Counted from the first letter of the stretch, positions 21,560 through 32,580 are shown. The stretch: 64,000 nucleotides of DNA from Gigaspora rosea (GCA_003550325.1 QKWP01000869.1:70122-134121), one strand, 5' to 3'. Notes: a model not told the origin generated them from the sequence alone. Numbers and translations are program-made.

Positions 21560-22193
21560 TGTTATAGAACAAGTTTTAGTATTAGTTTCTTGAATATATT
21601 TTCTAATATATTTTATTATATTACTTTATTATTATATTATTATGTTATATTATTTTATATTATTATATTGTTTTTATTATTATATTATTTTTATTATTAA
21701 CTATATATAGCTTAGTTAGAAGTACAAGTAACATGGTTAACCATTTTTACCATTTCTACTATTTTTACTATTTCTATGATTTCTACCATTTCTACCATTT
21801 CTACCATTTCTACCATTTCTACTATTTCTACCATTTCTACTATTTCTACCATTTCTACCATTTCTGCTATTTCGTACTATAGTAATTAATAACTGTAAAA
21901 AGATATATAAACCCCAAATTTCTCCCTTCCTACACTTTAGACTTAGATTTCCCTCCTCCTCTCTCTAATGTCTAAAAATAGTTATATCACTTGCATATTA
22001 TTATCTAAATAAATAAAATATATCTTTAATCAATAAATATCCTCTTGTCATTTAATGAATATATACTGAACCGCTCTAGTGAAGTAATATTCCACTTCTA
22101 CACTGCTTCATATCTTCTCTAACCCTACAAGATCCCTGTCACCGTGTGCTATATTGCTAATAGTATATTAAGAAGGCTATACTGCTTGTAACA
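21560..22193 (+). repeat. Solo LTR in opposite orientation (LTR3)
   Basis: Inverted relative to LTR1/LTR2: begins TGTTATAGAAC and ends GCTTGTAACA. It carries the complement of the TGGTAGAAA array (21770-21865). Flanks share ATAT, but the surroundings are AT repeats, so a target duplication is uncertain. No internal region is attached, consistent with a solo LTR left by LTR-LTR recombination. Confidence 0.75.
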
Positions 22194-22200
22194 ATATATA

Positions 22201-22402
22201 CAGTCAACTCTTTCTAATCCAAACTGCCGGGACTGCTTTTTTTTACTATGTAAAAATTTGAAAAAGTCCAATTTTCAAAATTTAAATATGGCTTATTTGA
22301 ACTTTATAATAAATTTACAAATGTTCTAGGAGATTTTGTTCGGTTTACAGAGAATTTAATAGTGTTCAGTTTAAAAAGATTCGGATTAGAGAGAGGCAAC
22401 TG
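22201..22402. mobile_element. pogo-like MITE, copy 1
   Basis: 202 bp. Termini are CAGTCAACTCTTTCTAATCC and CAGTTGCCTCTCTCTAATCC, flanked by TA. CAGT...TCTCTAATCC with TA duplication is typical of pogo/Tigger elements. Related to the element at 28933 (shared CCAAACTGCC and AATTTACAAAT blocks). Confidence 0.8.
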
Positions 22403-22404
22403 TA

Positions 22405-23612
22405 CATATTTTTTTGATTTCAAAGTGCCTGTTTTGGGCATATACTTTATTCAATTTATGCATTGAATCTATATAGATAAAAGTACAACTATCCACACGA
22501 ACACTTTTAGTGTCTAATTTAAGTGGTCCGCCTAGTGATACCACCGAAATTGATTTTTGAAAAAGGCCTATTTCGTCTTTATTAAAGAAAATTAATATTT
22601 TTTATAAGGAAGAGCAAATAAAATTCATATAGATATGTTCCTTATAATTTCGTCTATTCGAAAAAAGTATCAAATAATTTCGTCTTTTAAGTAAAATAGA
22701 TCAAAAACAATTTCGTCTTCAAATTTTAATTTCAGGTTTTAGAACCTGAAATGCTTTCGTCCTCATGTATAGGTCCGCCCGAAGGTTCTATACTAGATGC
22801 CATATTAACAATCCAACTATGGGAATTGCCTATTTAAACTCTCTGATATTCAGTTTCCTACACTTTTTCCACCTAGACTTTCAACTGATTCATCAGATGT
22901 CTGTGTCATCTGGGTCTTTTTTCGTAAGATCCCTTAGGACTCCTTTTTACACCCGAAGGTACAATCCAGCTTTTCCTCAACAGGAAACTTGGTAAAGTGG
23001 TATCTGTCCTACTAGGTATTCATCTACTCTTCGGTAACTTATACAGTCACTGAGACAAACAACTTGCAGTTAGGGGATACCCTGCAACCACTACCATTAT
23101 CTACTTCTGCCCTTATAAGGTTCGCTCTGACCCGGTACCCACCATTACTTTCCTACCGGTCCTTCACTATTTTCTCAGACTCCAATCCAGTTGACCCAAA
23201 AAGGATCAATCTACTCGGCATTAGATGCTATTATAGTTTTTCTTGCCTAGTACCTACTTTTATAATATAGGTCCTTTTCCTCTGGTACCCGATTTGGCAA
23301 CCAAGTTGGTAGAGCTTGTCCTGAGGTTGACGTCCAGTTCTACGGCTCTGGTCCAATATTCCAGTTTTGGTAGCACCGTCAAAGATCTTTGCTACCTCCT
23401 TACTCAGGTCTTGCCAAATAGGTTTCTGCTTCCCTGATTCCTTGGATTTGTCTGTGTCACAGGACACATCTTCGCTCAGAAGCTTCCATTTAAGATATTA
23501 ACTAAGGACTACAGGTGATGTACCCGCAAACAGTCAGTGGGATTTGAACTCTAGATCTACTACTTGGGGGTGACAACTTACCAACTTCTCTAAGTCACCA
23601 TACCTATTTTAT
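22405..23612 (-). repeat. SINE-like family F1, copy A, with nested MITE
   Basis: Read on the minus strand it starts at about 23612 with GGTGACTTAGAGAAGTTGGT (A-box-like) and GAGTTCAAATCCC (B-box-like). It then follows the same path as the copy at 40794 to the CGGACCACTTAAATTAG block. It ends near 22405 in a GAATAAAGT..TTTGAAATC tail. It is interrupted by a 239-bp element at 22533. The stretch GKQKPIWQDLSKEVAKIF can be read in this copy and in copy B; it may reflect DNA similarity, not coding. Confidence 0.7.
22533..22771. mobile_element. 239-bp hAT-like MITE, copy 2 (nested)
   Basis: TAGTGATACCACCGAAATTG to CGTCCTCATGTATA, with a perfect 8-bp target duplication GGTCCGCC (22525-22532 and 22772-22779). 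Inverse complement of the copy at 3279 and of identical length. The duplicated octamer is part of the surrounding SINE-like repeat, so insertion followed SINE spread. Confidence 0.88.
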
Positions 23613-23692
23613 ATTTTTTTATTAAAGTACTAACAAATATTACTATATATAATTTCTTTATATGAAAAAAAAAACAGAGAAATTTTATATTA

Positions 23693-23942
23693 GGCCGCGC
23701 AAATAAATAAAATTGGTTCTCGTAACCCGGCCGGGTCAATTTTTTAAAAAAGTCAAATGTTATTTTATATTAGTATATACGGTATGTGATTACGTGATTA
23801 TGTCGAGGGGTGCACCATGGTGCAAACTCCTATTTAAAAAATTTATATAACATTTTTTTAGATAATAACAATAACACCTGGGTGCTGGGTGCCCTTGGGT
23901 CTTGAGATGTAACGAGAACCAATTAATTTTATTTGCATGGCC
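23693..23942. mobile_element. 250-bp MITE
   Basis: Ends pair as GGCC..GCAAATAAA..ATTGGTTCTCGT against its complement. Flanks TTATATTA and TTATATAT suggest an 8-bp duplication, but AT bias makes this weak. It holds small inner palindromes (CCGGCCGGG and GGTGCACCATGGTGCA). Confidence 0.7.
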
Positions 23943-23989
23943 TTATATATATATAGATAGTTTTATCACTTTTGATATATTATATATTA

Positions 23990-24136
23990 GGAGAGTGACA
24001 AAAATCAGTTAATTTTTTAGGGAGGAGGAAGTAAAAAAAGCTGAAATTATATATAAGAACCTGACTATATATATATTAAGAAAGAGAAAGGGGTAGGTCT
24101 CTGATAAAAATAATCAGATAATTAACATTAATATAG
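23990..24136 (+). mobile_element. Tourist-like MITE, copy 2 (degenerate)
   Basis: Same family as 14467 and 63602 (GAGTGACAAAAATCAG, TATATATAAGAACCTGACTA, GTAGGTCTCTGATAAAA). The right terminus has decayed, so the end is approximate. Confidence 0.75.
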
Positions 24137-24164
24137 CAAGTTAAAAATATTTATAAATAATATT

Positions 24165-24842
24165 TTATAGTGTAGTGACTTAGTGAAATTATTAAGTTGT
24201 TACCCCAAGTATTAGATCTAGAGTTCAAATTCTACTAGTGACACTTTGAAAAATAGATCTATAGTACAGTAACTGTTGATTTGTTGATTGGTTAGATATA
24301 TTACCAGTAATCCTTGGTTATCATATAGAATGAAAGCTTTTAGTCATATTTGTATGCTATTACACAGACAAATCCAAGAACCTGAAAAAATGAAAAACTA
24401 TTTGGCAAGTCCTAAGTAAGAATGTAGCAAAGATCTTTGAGTTCCACACAATACCAGAGAATCAGAACTTAAGCTAAAAGATTAGATAAAAAGACCCTTA
24501 GAAGTTAGGGTTCACCACTCTGGCTACTAGAGTTATATCAAAAAAAAGGATATATGCTATAAAGTTGGGTTAGGGTTATGGTCATATAGAATGAAAGCTT
24601 TTAGTTATATTTGTATGCTATTATACAGACAAATTCAAGAACCTAAAAAAATAAAAAACCATTTGGCAAGTCCTAAGTAAGAAGGTAGCAAAGATCTTTG
24701 AGTTCTACACAATACCAGAGAATCAGAACTAAAGCTAAAAGATCAGATAAAAAGACCCTTAAGAGTTAGGGTTCACTACACTGGCTACTAGAGTTATATC
24801 AGAAGAAGGATATATGCTATAAAGTTGGGTTAGGGTTATGGT
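24165..24842 (+). repeat. SINE-like family F1, copy D, with internal tandem duplication
   Basis: Head GTAGTGACTTAGTGAAATTA and B-box-like GAGTTCAAATTCTAC match the family start. The body from TCATATAGAATGAAAGCTTT is present twice in tandem (24318-24582 and 24583-24842), both ending GTTGGGTTAGGGTTATGG. The 3' half of the family is missing. Confidence 0.7.
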
Positions 24843-25204
24843 TAGGGTTAGATATAAAAAGGGTGTGGATTTGGGGTGGTTTTAGGGTTTGGGCTAAGGA
24901 ATAATTCGGAATATATCTATTAGGCTTAGGAAAAAGTAGGAAGAAAACTATGAATAGAACTTCGCGAATTATATTACATTCTAGGAATAGGGCTATAAAT
25001 AAAAGTAAGACCTTATATAAGAAAGGTAATTTATATAAGGCTAGAACTAGATAATTATTGAACAACTCAAATTTAATTGGCCAAAATTTTTCTATGTAGA
25101 GCATATAGAAGCTGATGGAAATGGATTTGATTGAACAAAAAAGCTATTAAGGTTAAAATTTGCGCTTTATATTATATTTCTAGAGTTATATTATATTCTA
25201 GAGC
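24843..25204. other. AT-rich region with short TTAGGG runs
   Basis: No gene seen. A few GGTTAGGGTTA motifs occur at 24824-24850, too few for a telomere. A segment near 25040-25130 resembles 25535-25615, so the foldback at 25207 may have landed between two copies of a local duplication. Confidence 0.45.
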
Positions 25205-25206
25205 TA

Positions 25207-25474
25207 TCACTGGTCGAAATTAAAACATTAAGTAATAAATCAGCAATAATTCAGTAACAATTGAGTAAACATTCAGCAACTATGCAGGTACCGATTCCTG
25301 CCACTCAGCTACTACTCAGTAGAAATTTAGTAATATATTACTGGATTTTTACTAAATGGTAGCTGAGTGGCAACCGAGTAGCAGGAATCGGTACCTGAAT
25401 AGTTGCTGAATATTTACTGAATTTTTACTGAATTATTGCTGATTTATTACTGAATGTTTTAATTTCGACCAGTG
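25207..25474. mobile_element. Foldback MITE with ~115-bp arms
   Basis: Left arm CACTGGTCGAAATTAAAACA and the right arm pair nearly along the whole element. The inner parts of the arms read GGTACCGATTCCTGC. TA flanks both ends. The transcript or single strand would form a very long hairpin. Confidence 0.8.
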
Positions 25475-25621
25475 TATATATAAGTCTGCTCTTATATATA
25501 AAATATGTTCCGTGAGAACTAGAGTTAGATATTGAATGAAAAAAACAAATTTAATTGGTTAAAATTTTTATATGTAAAGCATATAAAAGCCAGCAAGAAC
25601 GAATTTGATTGGTCCAAAAAT

Positions 25622-25698
25622 GTTATTATATATTATGACTATATTATATGTGGGTTATATCCAACCCACACATAATATAGTTATAATATATAATAACA
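25622..25698. repeat. Near-perfect hairpin
   Basis: A stem of about 33 bp (TTATTATATATTATGACTAT against its complement) with a short loop around TTATATCCAA. AT-rich arms with a GTGGGTT cap. It could be a small foldback or an RNA hairpin. Confidence 0.6.
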
Positions 25699-25778
25699 TT
25701 TTTTATAGTACAATTTAGAGTTAATATAGTATATTTTAGAGTTAATTTATATTTTTTAATTTTAATTAAATTAAATAA

Positions 25779-26085
25779 TATCTAGGTAGATATTTATCAA
25801 GGTTAAATTTGGTATCAAAATATTCAGCTCAACGAGATGATTCAAATGTGCTTTAAATTATTAAAATTGGATTTTAGAAAAGTTAAATAACTAAAATTTA
25901 GTAATTTAAATATAAGTATTAGATTAGGGTTAGGGTTATTTTTAGATAAATAACTAGGTAGATGTTTATTGGAGCTAATTTTGGTACCAAAATATTCAGC
26001 TTGTCGAGGCGATTCAAACAAGTCCTAAATCATCAAAATTGAATATCAGGAAAGAGGAATAACCAAATTTTAGTAATTCAAAGAG
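25779..26085 (+). repeat. Two-copy direct repeat related to foldback family F3
   Basis: CTAGGTAGATRTTTATYRR, AAAATATTCAGCT and CGAGRYGATTCAAA are repeated about 180 bp apart. The motif (R)CGATGAGACGRTTC followed by AAATCATCAAAAT recurs in the foldback elements at 43376 and, weakly, at 52735. Confidence 0.6.
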
Positions 26086-26751
26086 AAGTAAAAAATTATT
26101 AAATGTTTATAATAAAAATGATCAAACGTTTTTTTCAGATGAACCAGTATGGTATGGATGACTAGATCCATATGGTATGGAGGTGTAAAATACAGGTAGA
26201 TAGTAGAGTAGTGCAGTAAGTACAAATATATACAGATGTACGAAAATTGAACAAAATTTTGATAGTACAATTATTAACATTATATAAATAATTTCAATGC
26301 TTTACAACTATTTGTTTAACAATATTACTTTAATTTAATATTTTAATCTCCCCATACTATACAATCTACTATACTAATCTGCTATAATCTTATACCTGTA
26401 CATGATGTGAATAATGCGAATTTTAGTTATATATGTAACTTGCACATTTTGCACATTTCAAATTATGTACAGTACAGTGCTAATAAAATTATGGTACGTA
26501 CGTATGTACCTTTCACGTATTTTTTTAATTATATAGATCTTCACAATTTACTTAGCATATTAAAATAAATGTAATATGAATTACAATTTTTAGTTCTATT
26601 CAAACATTAATCCCAAGGCTTACTGCATTAATGCGATGCTTTATCTTATTTATATAATAAAATTCAAAAATTAACATATATTATATAAAAATTTATTTTT
26701 TCCAATCTCATTTAGCTTTGATTACTTATAATATTTAGAAACCTAACTATG
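26086..26751. other. AT-rich region, no gene recognised
   Basis: Only short AT-driven frames. If the array at 26752-31760 is transcribed on the minus strand, this is where its 3' end would fall. I see no convincing terminal exon. The first candidate acceptor is TATACATAG at about 26753. Confidence 0.4.
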
Positions 26752-27111
26752 TATACACTTAGATTTTGACAACAAATATAATATAATTATATATAATTAA
26801 TTAGAGAAGTTTAATTATAAATTATTAGTTTTAACTTAAAATTAATTTTATATTCACGGCCTAACTATTTAACATTCTGGCCATTTAATTTGTTATATAA
26901 TTAATTAAAAGAGTTTAATTTAGATTATAAGTTTTCAATTTATATATTAATTTATACTTACGTTCTAATAATTTTATTTATATATAATTAATTAGAAGTT
27001 TATTAAAAGTTTTTATTCTATAAATTAAGTTTTATACCCACTAATAATTTATATTTAATTGATTAGAAAAGTTTAATTATAGATAATTATAAAGTTTTTG
27101 TTAATAAATTA

Positions 27112-27205
27112 AAGAAATTACTATTTTTACAATGTTAATTTGTATTTTTACTATTGAATAACTAATCAAATCTGTTTATCTTATTGTAAAAATAGCAAAT
27201 TACTA
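27112..27205. repeat. Small inverted-repeat insertion in the array
   Basis: TTACTATTTTTACAAT near 27118 pairs with ATTGTAAAAATAG near 27183. It lengthens one intron-like unit and lies away from its GT and AG ends. Confidence 0.5.
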
Positions 27206-27833
27206 TGGCTAAAATAGGATTTCTTAAATTAATTTTATACTTACTGCCTATATAGTTATTTAATTTATATATAATTAGTTATTAAGTTTAATTATATATT
27301 ATTAATTTATAAATAATTTTTATACTTACAGGCTAATACATATATAATATAAATTATTCAATATATTAAAGAAGCTTAATAATAGATTATATTAAGTTTT
27401 ATTTTATAAATTTATACTTACAGCCTAGTTAATTTATATATAATTAATTAAAAAGTTTAATTATATATTATAAATTAATTTTATACTTACAAACTAATAA
27501 ATAATTTATATATATATTATTAATTAGATAAGTTTTATTTAATTATAAATTTTTAAATATTTAAATTTATACTTACAATCTACTCATTAATTTATATACA
27601 ATTAATTAAAAATTTAACTAAATTATATATAATTAAAGTGGTTTGATTTATAAATAAATTTATATTTACCAGCTAGTAAATGAATTTATTTTTAATTAAT
27701 TAAAAAAGTTGAAATTTATATTATAAAAATTTTGAATAAAAATTAATTTATACTCACTGCCTATTCATTTAATTTTATAATTAATTAAAAAGTTTAATTA
27801 TAGTTTATTATTAGTGAATTGACTCTTTATTAT

Positions 27834-28434
27834 TAGTGAATTGACTCGACTATATTATGATCAATTATTGATCGAGTTGAGTCAATGATCGAGCATAATT
27901 TTGTAAACTTGATCAAAAGTGGATTAATCGATTATGTTTGATCAATCAAATGGTTGAATTTGATCGATCAAGAAAATTCTCGTAGAATACATCATCATTT
28001 TACTTATTTAAATCGGTTTATCTAATCTTAATAATTCCAAATCAACTTAGATTTCATTTTAAATTACCATTACAACACCAATAACACTTACAAATTATGT
28101 GTTGACAGGCTGACCCGGAAATTGACTCACCTCCACCTGGGTTCCTACATCTTAATCTGGATCACCCACAGGTGAACGGGTGACCCAAATTGTATCCACT
28201 TGAGTTCAACCGCTATTGATTTATATAAATACATATCGATATAGCGATAATAATTTTTTTAGTAGATATGATTGATCAATCATTGACCCGATGATTGATC
28301 GATTATATATGCTCGAGCCTATAAATTACGCGCTTGATCGATCATACTCGATCAAGTTTATATAATTGATTTTTGATCGATCAAGCAAAATTTTTCTTGA
28401 TCAATCATCGATCTTTTGTCAAGTCAATTCACTA
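27834..28434. mobile_element. 601-bp hAT-like element inside the array
   Basis: Termini TAGTGAATTGACTCGAC and TAGTGAATTGACTTGAC, with a perfect 8-bp duplication TTTATTAT (27826-27833 and 28435-28442). The 22-bp start with its target octamer is repeated once more just upstream (27804-27825), perhaps an aborted or secondary event. Interior is rich in GATCGATCA palindromes and has no transposase. It sits in the intron-like part of a unit. Confidence 0.88.
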
Positions 28435-28932
28435 TTTATTATAAAGTTTTTAATTTATAAATTAATTTTATACTCACAACCTAGCAATCAAATTTATAAA
28501 TTTATTTGAGAAGTTTAATTATAGAGTACTGTATTAAAATTTTTTTAAATTATAGATTAATTTTATACTCACCAACTAATATACAATTTAATTTATATAT
28601 AATTAATTAGCAAAATTTTATTTAATTATAGATTATAAAAGTTTTAACTTATAATTTAATTTTATACTTACAGGCTAATGCAAAATTTTAATTTATATAC
28701 AATTAATTAGAGAAGTTTACTTATAGATTATTAAAAATTTTTGAAATTATAAATATATTTTATACTTACTAGCTACTTATTTATTTTATTTTATATAAGA
28801 TTGATTAGAAAAGTTTAATTATAAATTATAAATCTTGCATTTATAATTTAATTTATACTTACTATCTACGTAATAATTTAAATATGTAATTGATTAGAGA
28901 AATTTAATTATAAATTATAAGTTTTTAAATTA

Positions 28933-29118
28933 TAGTCAACTTCAAAATACCAAACTGCCCGTTCTTATATATAAAAATACTTAAAGTTTATGGTTTTTGA
29001 AGAGTTTTATTTTGCTTAATGTATTATTTTACTTAATAATAAAATTTACAAATATTCTAAAGCTTTGCAGTTTCCATAGAGTTTATTAAGGCTTTGGTTT
29101 ATTTAGAAGAGTTGACTA
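28933..29118. mobile_element. pogo-like MITE, copy 2, inside the array
   Basis: 186 bp. Termini TAGTCAACTTC and TAGTCAACTCTTC, TA on both sides. Shares CCAAACTGCC and TTTACAAATATTCTA blocks with 22201. Excising it with one TA gives TTTTTAAATTATAAATTAATT, the ordinary unit sequence. Confidence 0.82.
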
Positions 29119-30074
29119 TATAAATTAATTTTATACTCACTAGCTACTCATTGAATTTATATATATTTAATAAGAGAAGCATTATTATAAATTATATGTT
29201 TTTAATTTATAACTTAATTTTATACTCACTATCTACTATATAATTAAATTATATATAATTAATTATTTATAAGTTATTAAAAGTTTTTAATTTTTATATA
29301 GTTGATTAGTTAATTATAAATTATATGCTTTGAATTTATAAATACTTACCGGCTACTCATTTAATTTATATTGAATTGATTAGAGAAGTTTAATTATAAA
29401 TTTAAATTATAATTTAATTTATACCCACAATCTAATAATTTAAATTAGATATAAATGATTAGAAAAAATTGTTGATAAATTATTAGTTTTTAATTTATAA
29501 ATTAATTTTATACTTACTGCCTATTTATTTAATTTAAATATATGATAATTGGTTAAAAAGTTCAATTATGTATTATTATAAGTTTTAATTTATAAATAGC
29601 TTTATATTTACATTCTAATAATTTAAATTTATAAATTAATTTAAGTTTAATTGTAGTTTATTAAAAGTTTTTAATAATAAATTAATTTTATACTTACTAA
29701 CTATGTAATTTAAATTTATACGTAATTATTAGAGAAGTTTTATTTGATTAAAAGTTTTTGAATTATAATCAATTTATACTCACGATCTATATGTTTAATT
29801 TATATATAATTAATTAACTATATCTGATATATTAATAAATGTGTTTAATTAATGAATTAATTTTATACTTACTGCCTACTCATTTAATTTATATATAATT
29901 GTTTCAAGAAATTTAACTATAGATCATTATAAAATTTTTAATTCATAAATTAATTTTATACTTACAAGCTAATAATTTAAATTTATAAAATTAATTAGGG
30001 AAGTTTATTACAAGTTATTAAAGGTTTTTAAATTACAGTATAAATAAATTTTTTACTCACTCACTATTACGAAA

Positions 30075-30240
30075 TATAATTGATTAAATTTTTGTTTAAT
30101 TATAGATTACAGTAAACTATATATAAGGAATAAGGGATATAACAGGTTTTAATTCAAAAATTTAGTATAAATCCATTATGTATATTAGTAAAAAAAAAAA
30201 AAACATAAAACCCATTTTTTAAAATTATTAACTGACCCTT
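30075..30240. repeat. Unassigned insertion in one array unit
   Basis: The unit between the gaps at 30061 and 30293 is about 140 bp longer than normal. It contains GGGATATAACAGGTTTTAATT and an A14 run. Weak inverted similarity (AAAACCCATTTTT, CTGACCCTTATATC) hints at a decayed MITE. Confidence 0.4.
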
Positions 30241-31329
30241 ATATCAATAGCTGAGTGTATTAAAAGTTTTAAATTATAAATTTCATACTCACGACCTATT
30301 TATTTGATTTATATATTTTATTAGAAAAGTTTAATTATATATTATTAAATGTTTTAATTTATAAATTGATTTTATACTTACCGGCTAGTAATTTAATTTT
30401 TATATTTAATTGTCGAAGTTAAATCATATATTATTAATTTAATTTATAAATTAATTTTATGCTTACTGCCTACTCATTCAATTTATATGCAATGGATTAG
30501 AGAGGTTTAATTATAAATTATTATAAAGTTTTAAATTAATGTTATACTCACAAGCTATTAGTTTAAATTATATATAATTTATTAGAGAAGTTTAACTATA
30601 ATTTATTAAAATGTTTGAATTATAAATTAATTTTGTACTCACACACTAATTCATAATTTAATATATATATCATTCAGTAATTAATAAAAGAGGTTTTATA
30701 TTGTTAAAAGTTTTAAATTATAATCAATTTTATACTCACAACCTATTTATTTAATTTATATAATTTATTAGAAAAGTTTAATTATATATTATTAAACGGT
30801 TTAATTTATAATTGATTATACTTACTGACTAGTAATTTAATTTATATTTAATTGTTTGGAAAGTTTAATTATATCGTTAAAAGTTTTAGACTATATACTG
30901 ATCTTATACTCACTGCCTACTCATTTAATTTATATATATAATTGATTATAGAAGGTTAATTATAGATTGTTATAAATTTTTAATTTATAAATTAATTTTA
31001 CACTCACATCCTAATACGTAATTTAATTCATATATAAATTATTAGGAATATTAACATAAGTTTTTAATTTATAAATTAATTTGATATTTACCACCTGGTT
31101 ATTTGGTTTATATATAATTGATTAGAAAGTTTGTTGCAGAATATTAAAAGCTTTTTTTAAGTTATACTTACAATCTAATAATTTGATTTATAATTGATTA
31201 AATAGAGAAGGTTATAAATTATTGAAGTTTTTAATTTAGAATTAATTTTATACTCACCAACTATTAATTTTAATTTACAGTACAACGGTAATTAATTAGA
31301 GAAGTTTAATTATAAATTATAGGTGCGTC

Positions 31330-31515
31330 TATTTCTATCATGGTAATTTGCTATTTCCACCATAAGTAAATCCATGGCCAGAATTAGAATTATAGTTGGG
31401 TAAGCTGATATTATAATGTTAGCTATTTATGTAAGTGCATTTTATAATGCAGGTCATTATGTTGTTTCACATGATATAGTTATAGACAATGCAGCAAATT
31501 TCCATGATGGAAATA
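31330..31515. mobile_element. MITE inside the array
   Basis: TATTTCTATCATGGTAATTT pairs with the complement of its right end (AAATTTCCATGATGGAAATA). Ends are approximate and the target duplication is unclear. Like the other two insertions it avoids the splice-like signals. Confidence 0.6.
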
Positions 31516-31768
31516 TAATTATTATAAGTTCTTAATTTATAAATTAATTTTATACTCACGACCTAATAATTTAATTTTTACATAAATGATTAGAGATAAT
31601 AAAAGATTTCCATTTTAACTAATTTATACCCACAACCTAGTAATTTAATTTATATATAAATTATTTAATCGTCTGTTATTCCACTTTGTAAATAATTTTA
31701 TACTCACTGACTAATAATATAATTTGTATATAATTTATTGAAATTTATTTTGTTAGAGTTGATAATAA

Positions 31769-31912
31769 TTAATTTATATAAGTTAAAAATTAATTTATAT
31801 AAAGTTAAAAATTAATTTATATAAAGTTAAAAATTAATTTATATAAAGTTAAAAAATAATTTATATAAAGTTAAAAAATTTATATAAAGTTAAAAATTAA
31901 TTTAGCATATAA
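31769..31912 (+). repeat. 22-bp tandem repeat beside the array
   Basis: Six to seven copies of AAGTTAAAAATTAATTTATAT in tandem. On the minus strand this would lie in the first intron if the ATG near 31959 (MPTNHLDKRQ, then GTATAG) were a first exon, which is speculative. Confidence 0.8.
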
Positions 31913-32580
31913 TATTATGAAACTATACATTGTCGTTTATCCAAATGATTTGTAGGCATGGTAAAAACAATATTGATAATATTAAAAGTCAAGGCGATAA
32001 TAAAGAGTAAATAAAATTTTGACAACATTTTAAGGCTGAATTTTTTTTTAAGAAATGGTGAGCAGAACGCAAAATAAAAAAGAGCGAACATATTAGCAAT
32101 TTATAATTTCTTATATGCATATAATTAAATATTGTGTCAGCATTAATAATGAATTTTAAAACAATATATTGCTTTTATTGATTAGTCATATAAATTTGCT
32201 TGCAAGAAATAAATATGACCCCTAAATCATTTTTTTATGCCCGATAAGTATATAAAGTTCCCCTATATACCAGAAACGAAGTGATGTATAAAATCATGAT
32301 ACTGTACCAGGAATGGAGTGATACGTATTACGACTGCCAAGAATTTAAAATCTACATTTACTCCTGATAAAGGATAAGTACCGTATTTTTTCGTAAAAAC
32401 AATTACCTAATAATTTTTAGAATAAGTAAAATGTGGTGCAAACAAGTAGCATATCAAATAAAATATTTCCCAAATTGTTAACATCAATAAAGAAAAGAGT
32501 GCACCTAAAATACCTTGTGATGTCGAAATTTAATAAATGATATCAATGTACTGCTTTTTGATGTATCATTTCATATTAAA
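31913..32580. other. Intergenic region, no gene seen
   Basis: Only short frames. The composition is less A/T-extreme from 32260 on (GAAACGAAGTGATG and GGAATGGAGTGATAC repeated loosely). Nothing assignable. Confidence 0.4.

Larger units (their letters stand above)
26752..31760 (-). other. Array of 40 intron-like units separated by 3-nt 'micro-exons'
   Basis: On the minus strand each unit reads GTRAGTATAAAATTAATTTA..., a CTAAT branch-like site about 28 nt from its end, then TAG. Three bases separate this TAG from the next GTRAGT. Plus-strand starts of the 3-base gaps: 26858, 26962, 27245, 27330, 27422, 27491, 27577, 27670, 27758, 28478, 28573, 28672, 28770, 28863, 29141, 29230, 29350, 29429, 29518, 29612, 29698, 29784, 29873, 29966, 30061, 30293, 30382, 30467, 30552, 30643, 30740, 30826, 30914, 31008, 31092, 31172, 31258, 31560, 31634, 31708. 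All 40 keep GT and AG (39 TAG, 1 CAG), and about 34 have GTRAGT. Spacing varies from 69 to 120 bp (mean near 89) where uninterrupted, but the gap is always 3. One further unit near 27037 is degenerate. Splicing itself is inferred. Confidence 0.7.

Noticed and set aside
21555-22198. LTR3 plus LTR2 as the ends of one inverted element
   Set aside because: The LTRs are in opposite orientation with only a 333-bp AT-rich spacer. A solo LTR is simpler.
24824-24870. TTAGGG motifs as a telomere
   Set aside because: Only a few copies, interrupted, and embedded in a SINE-like repeat with sequence continuing on both sides.
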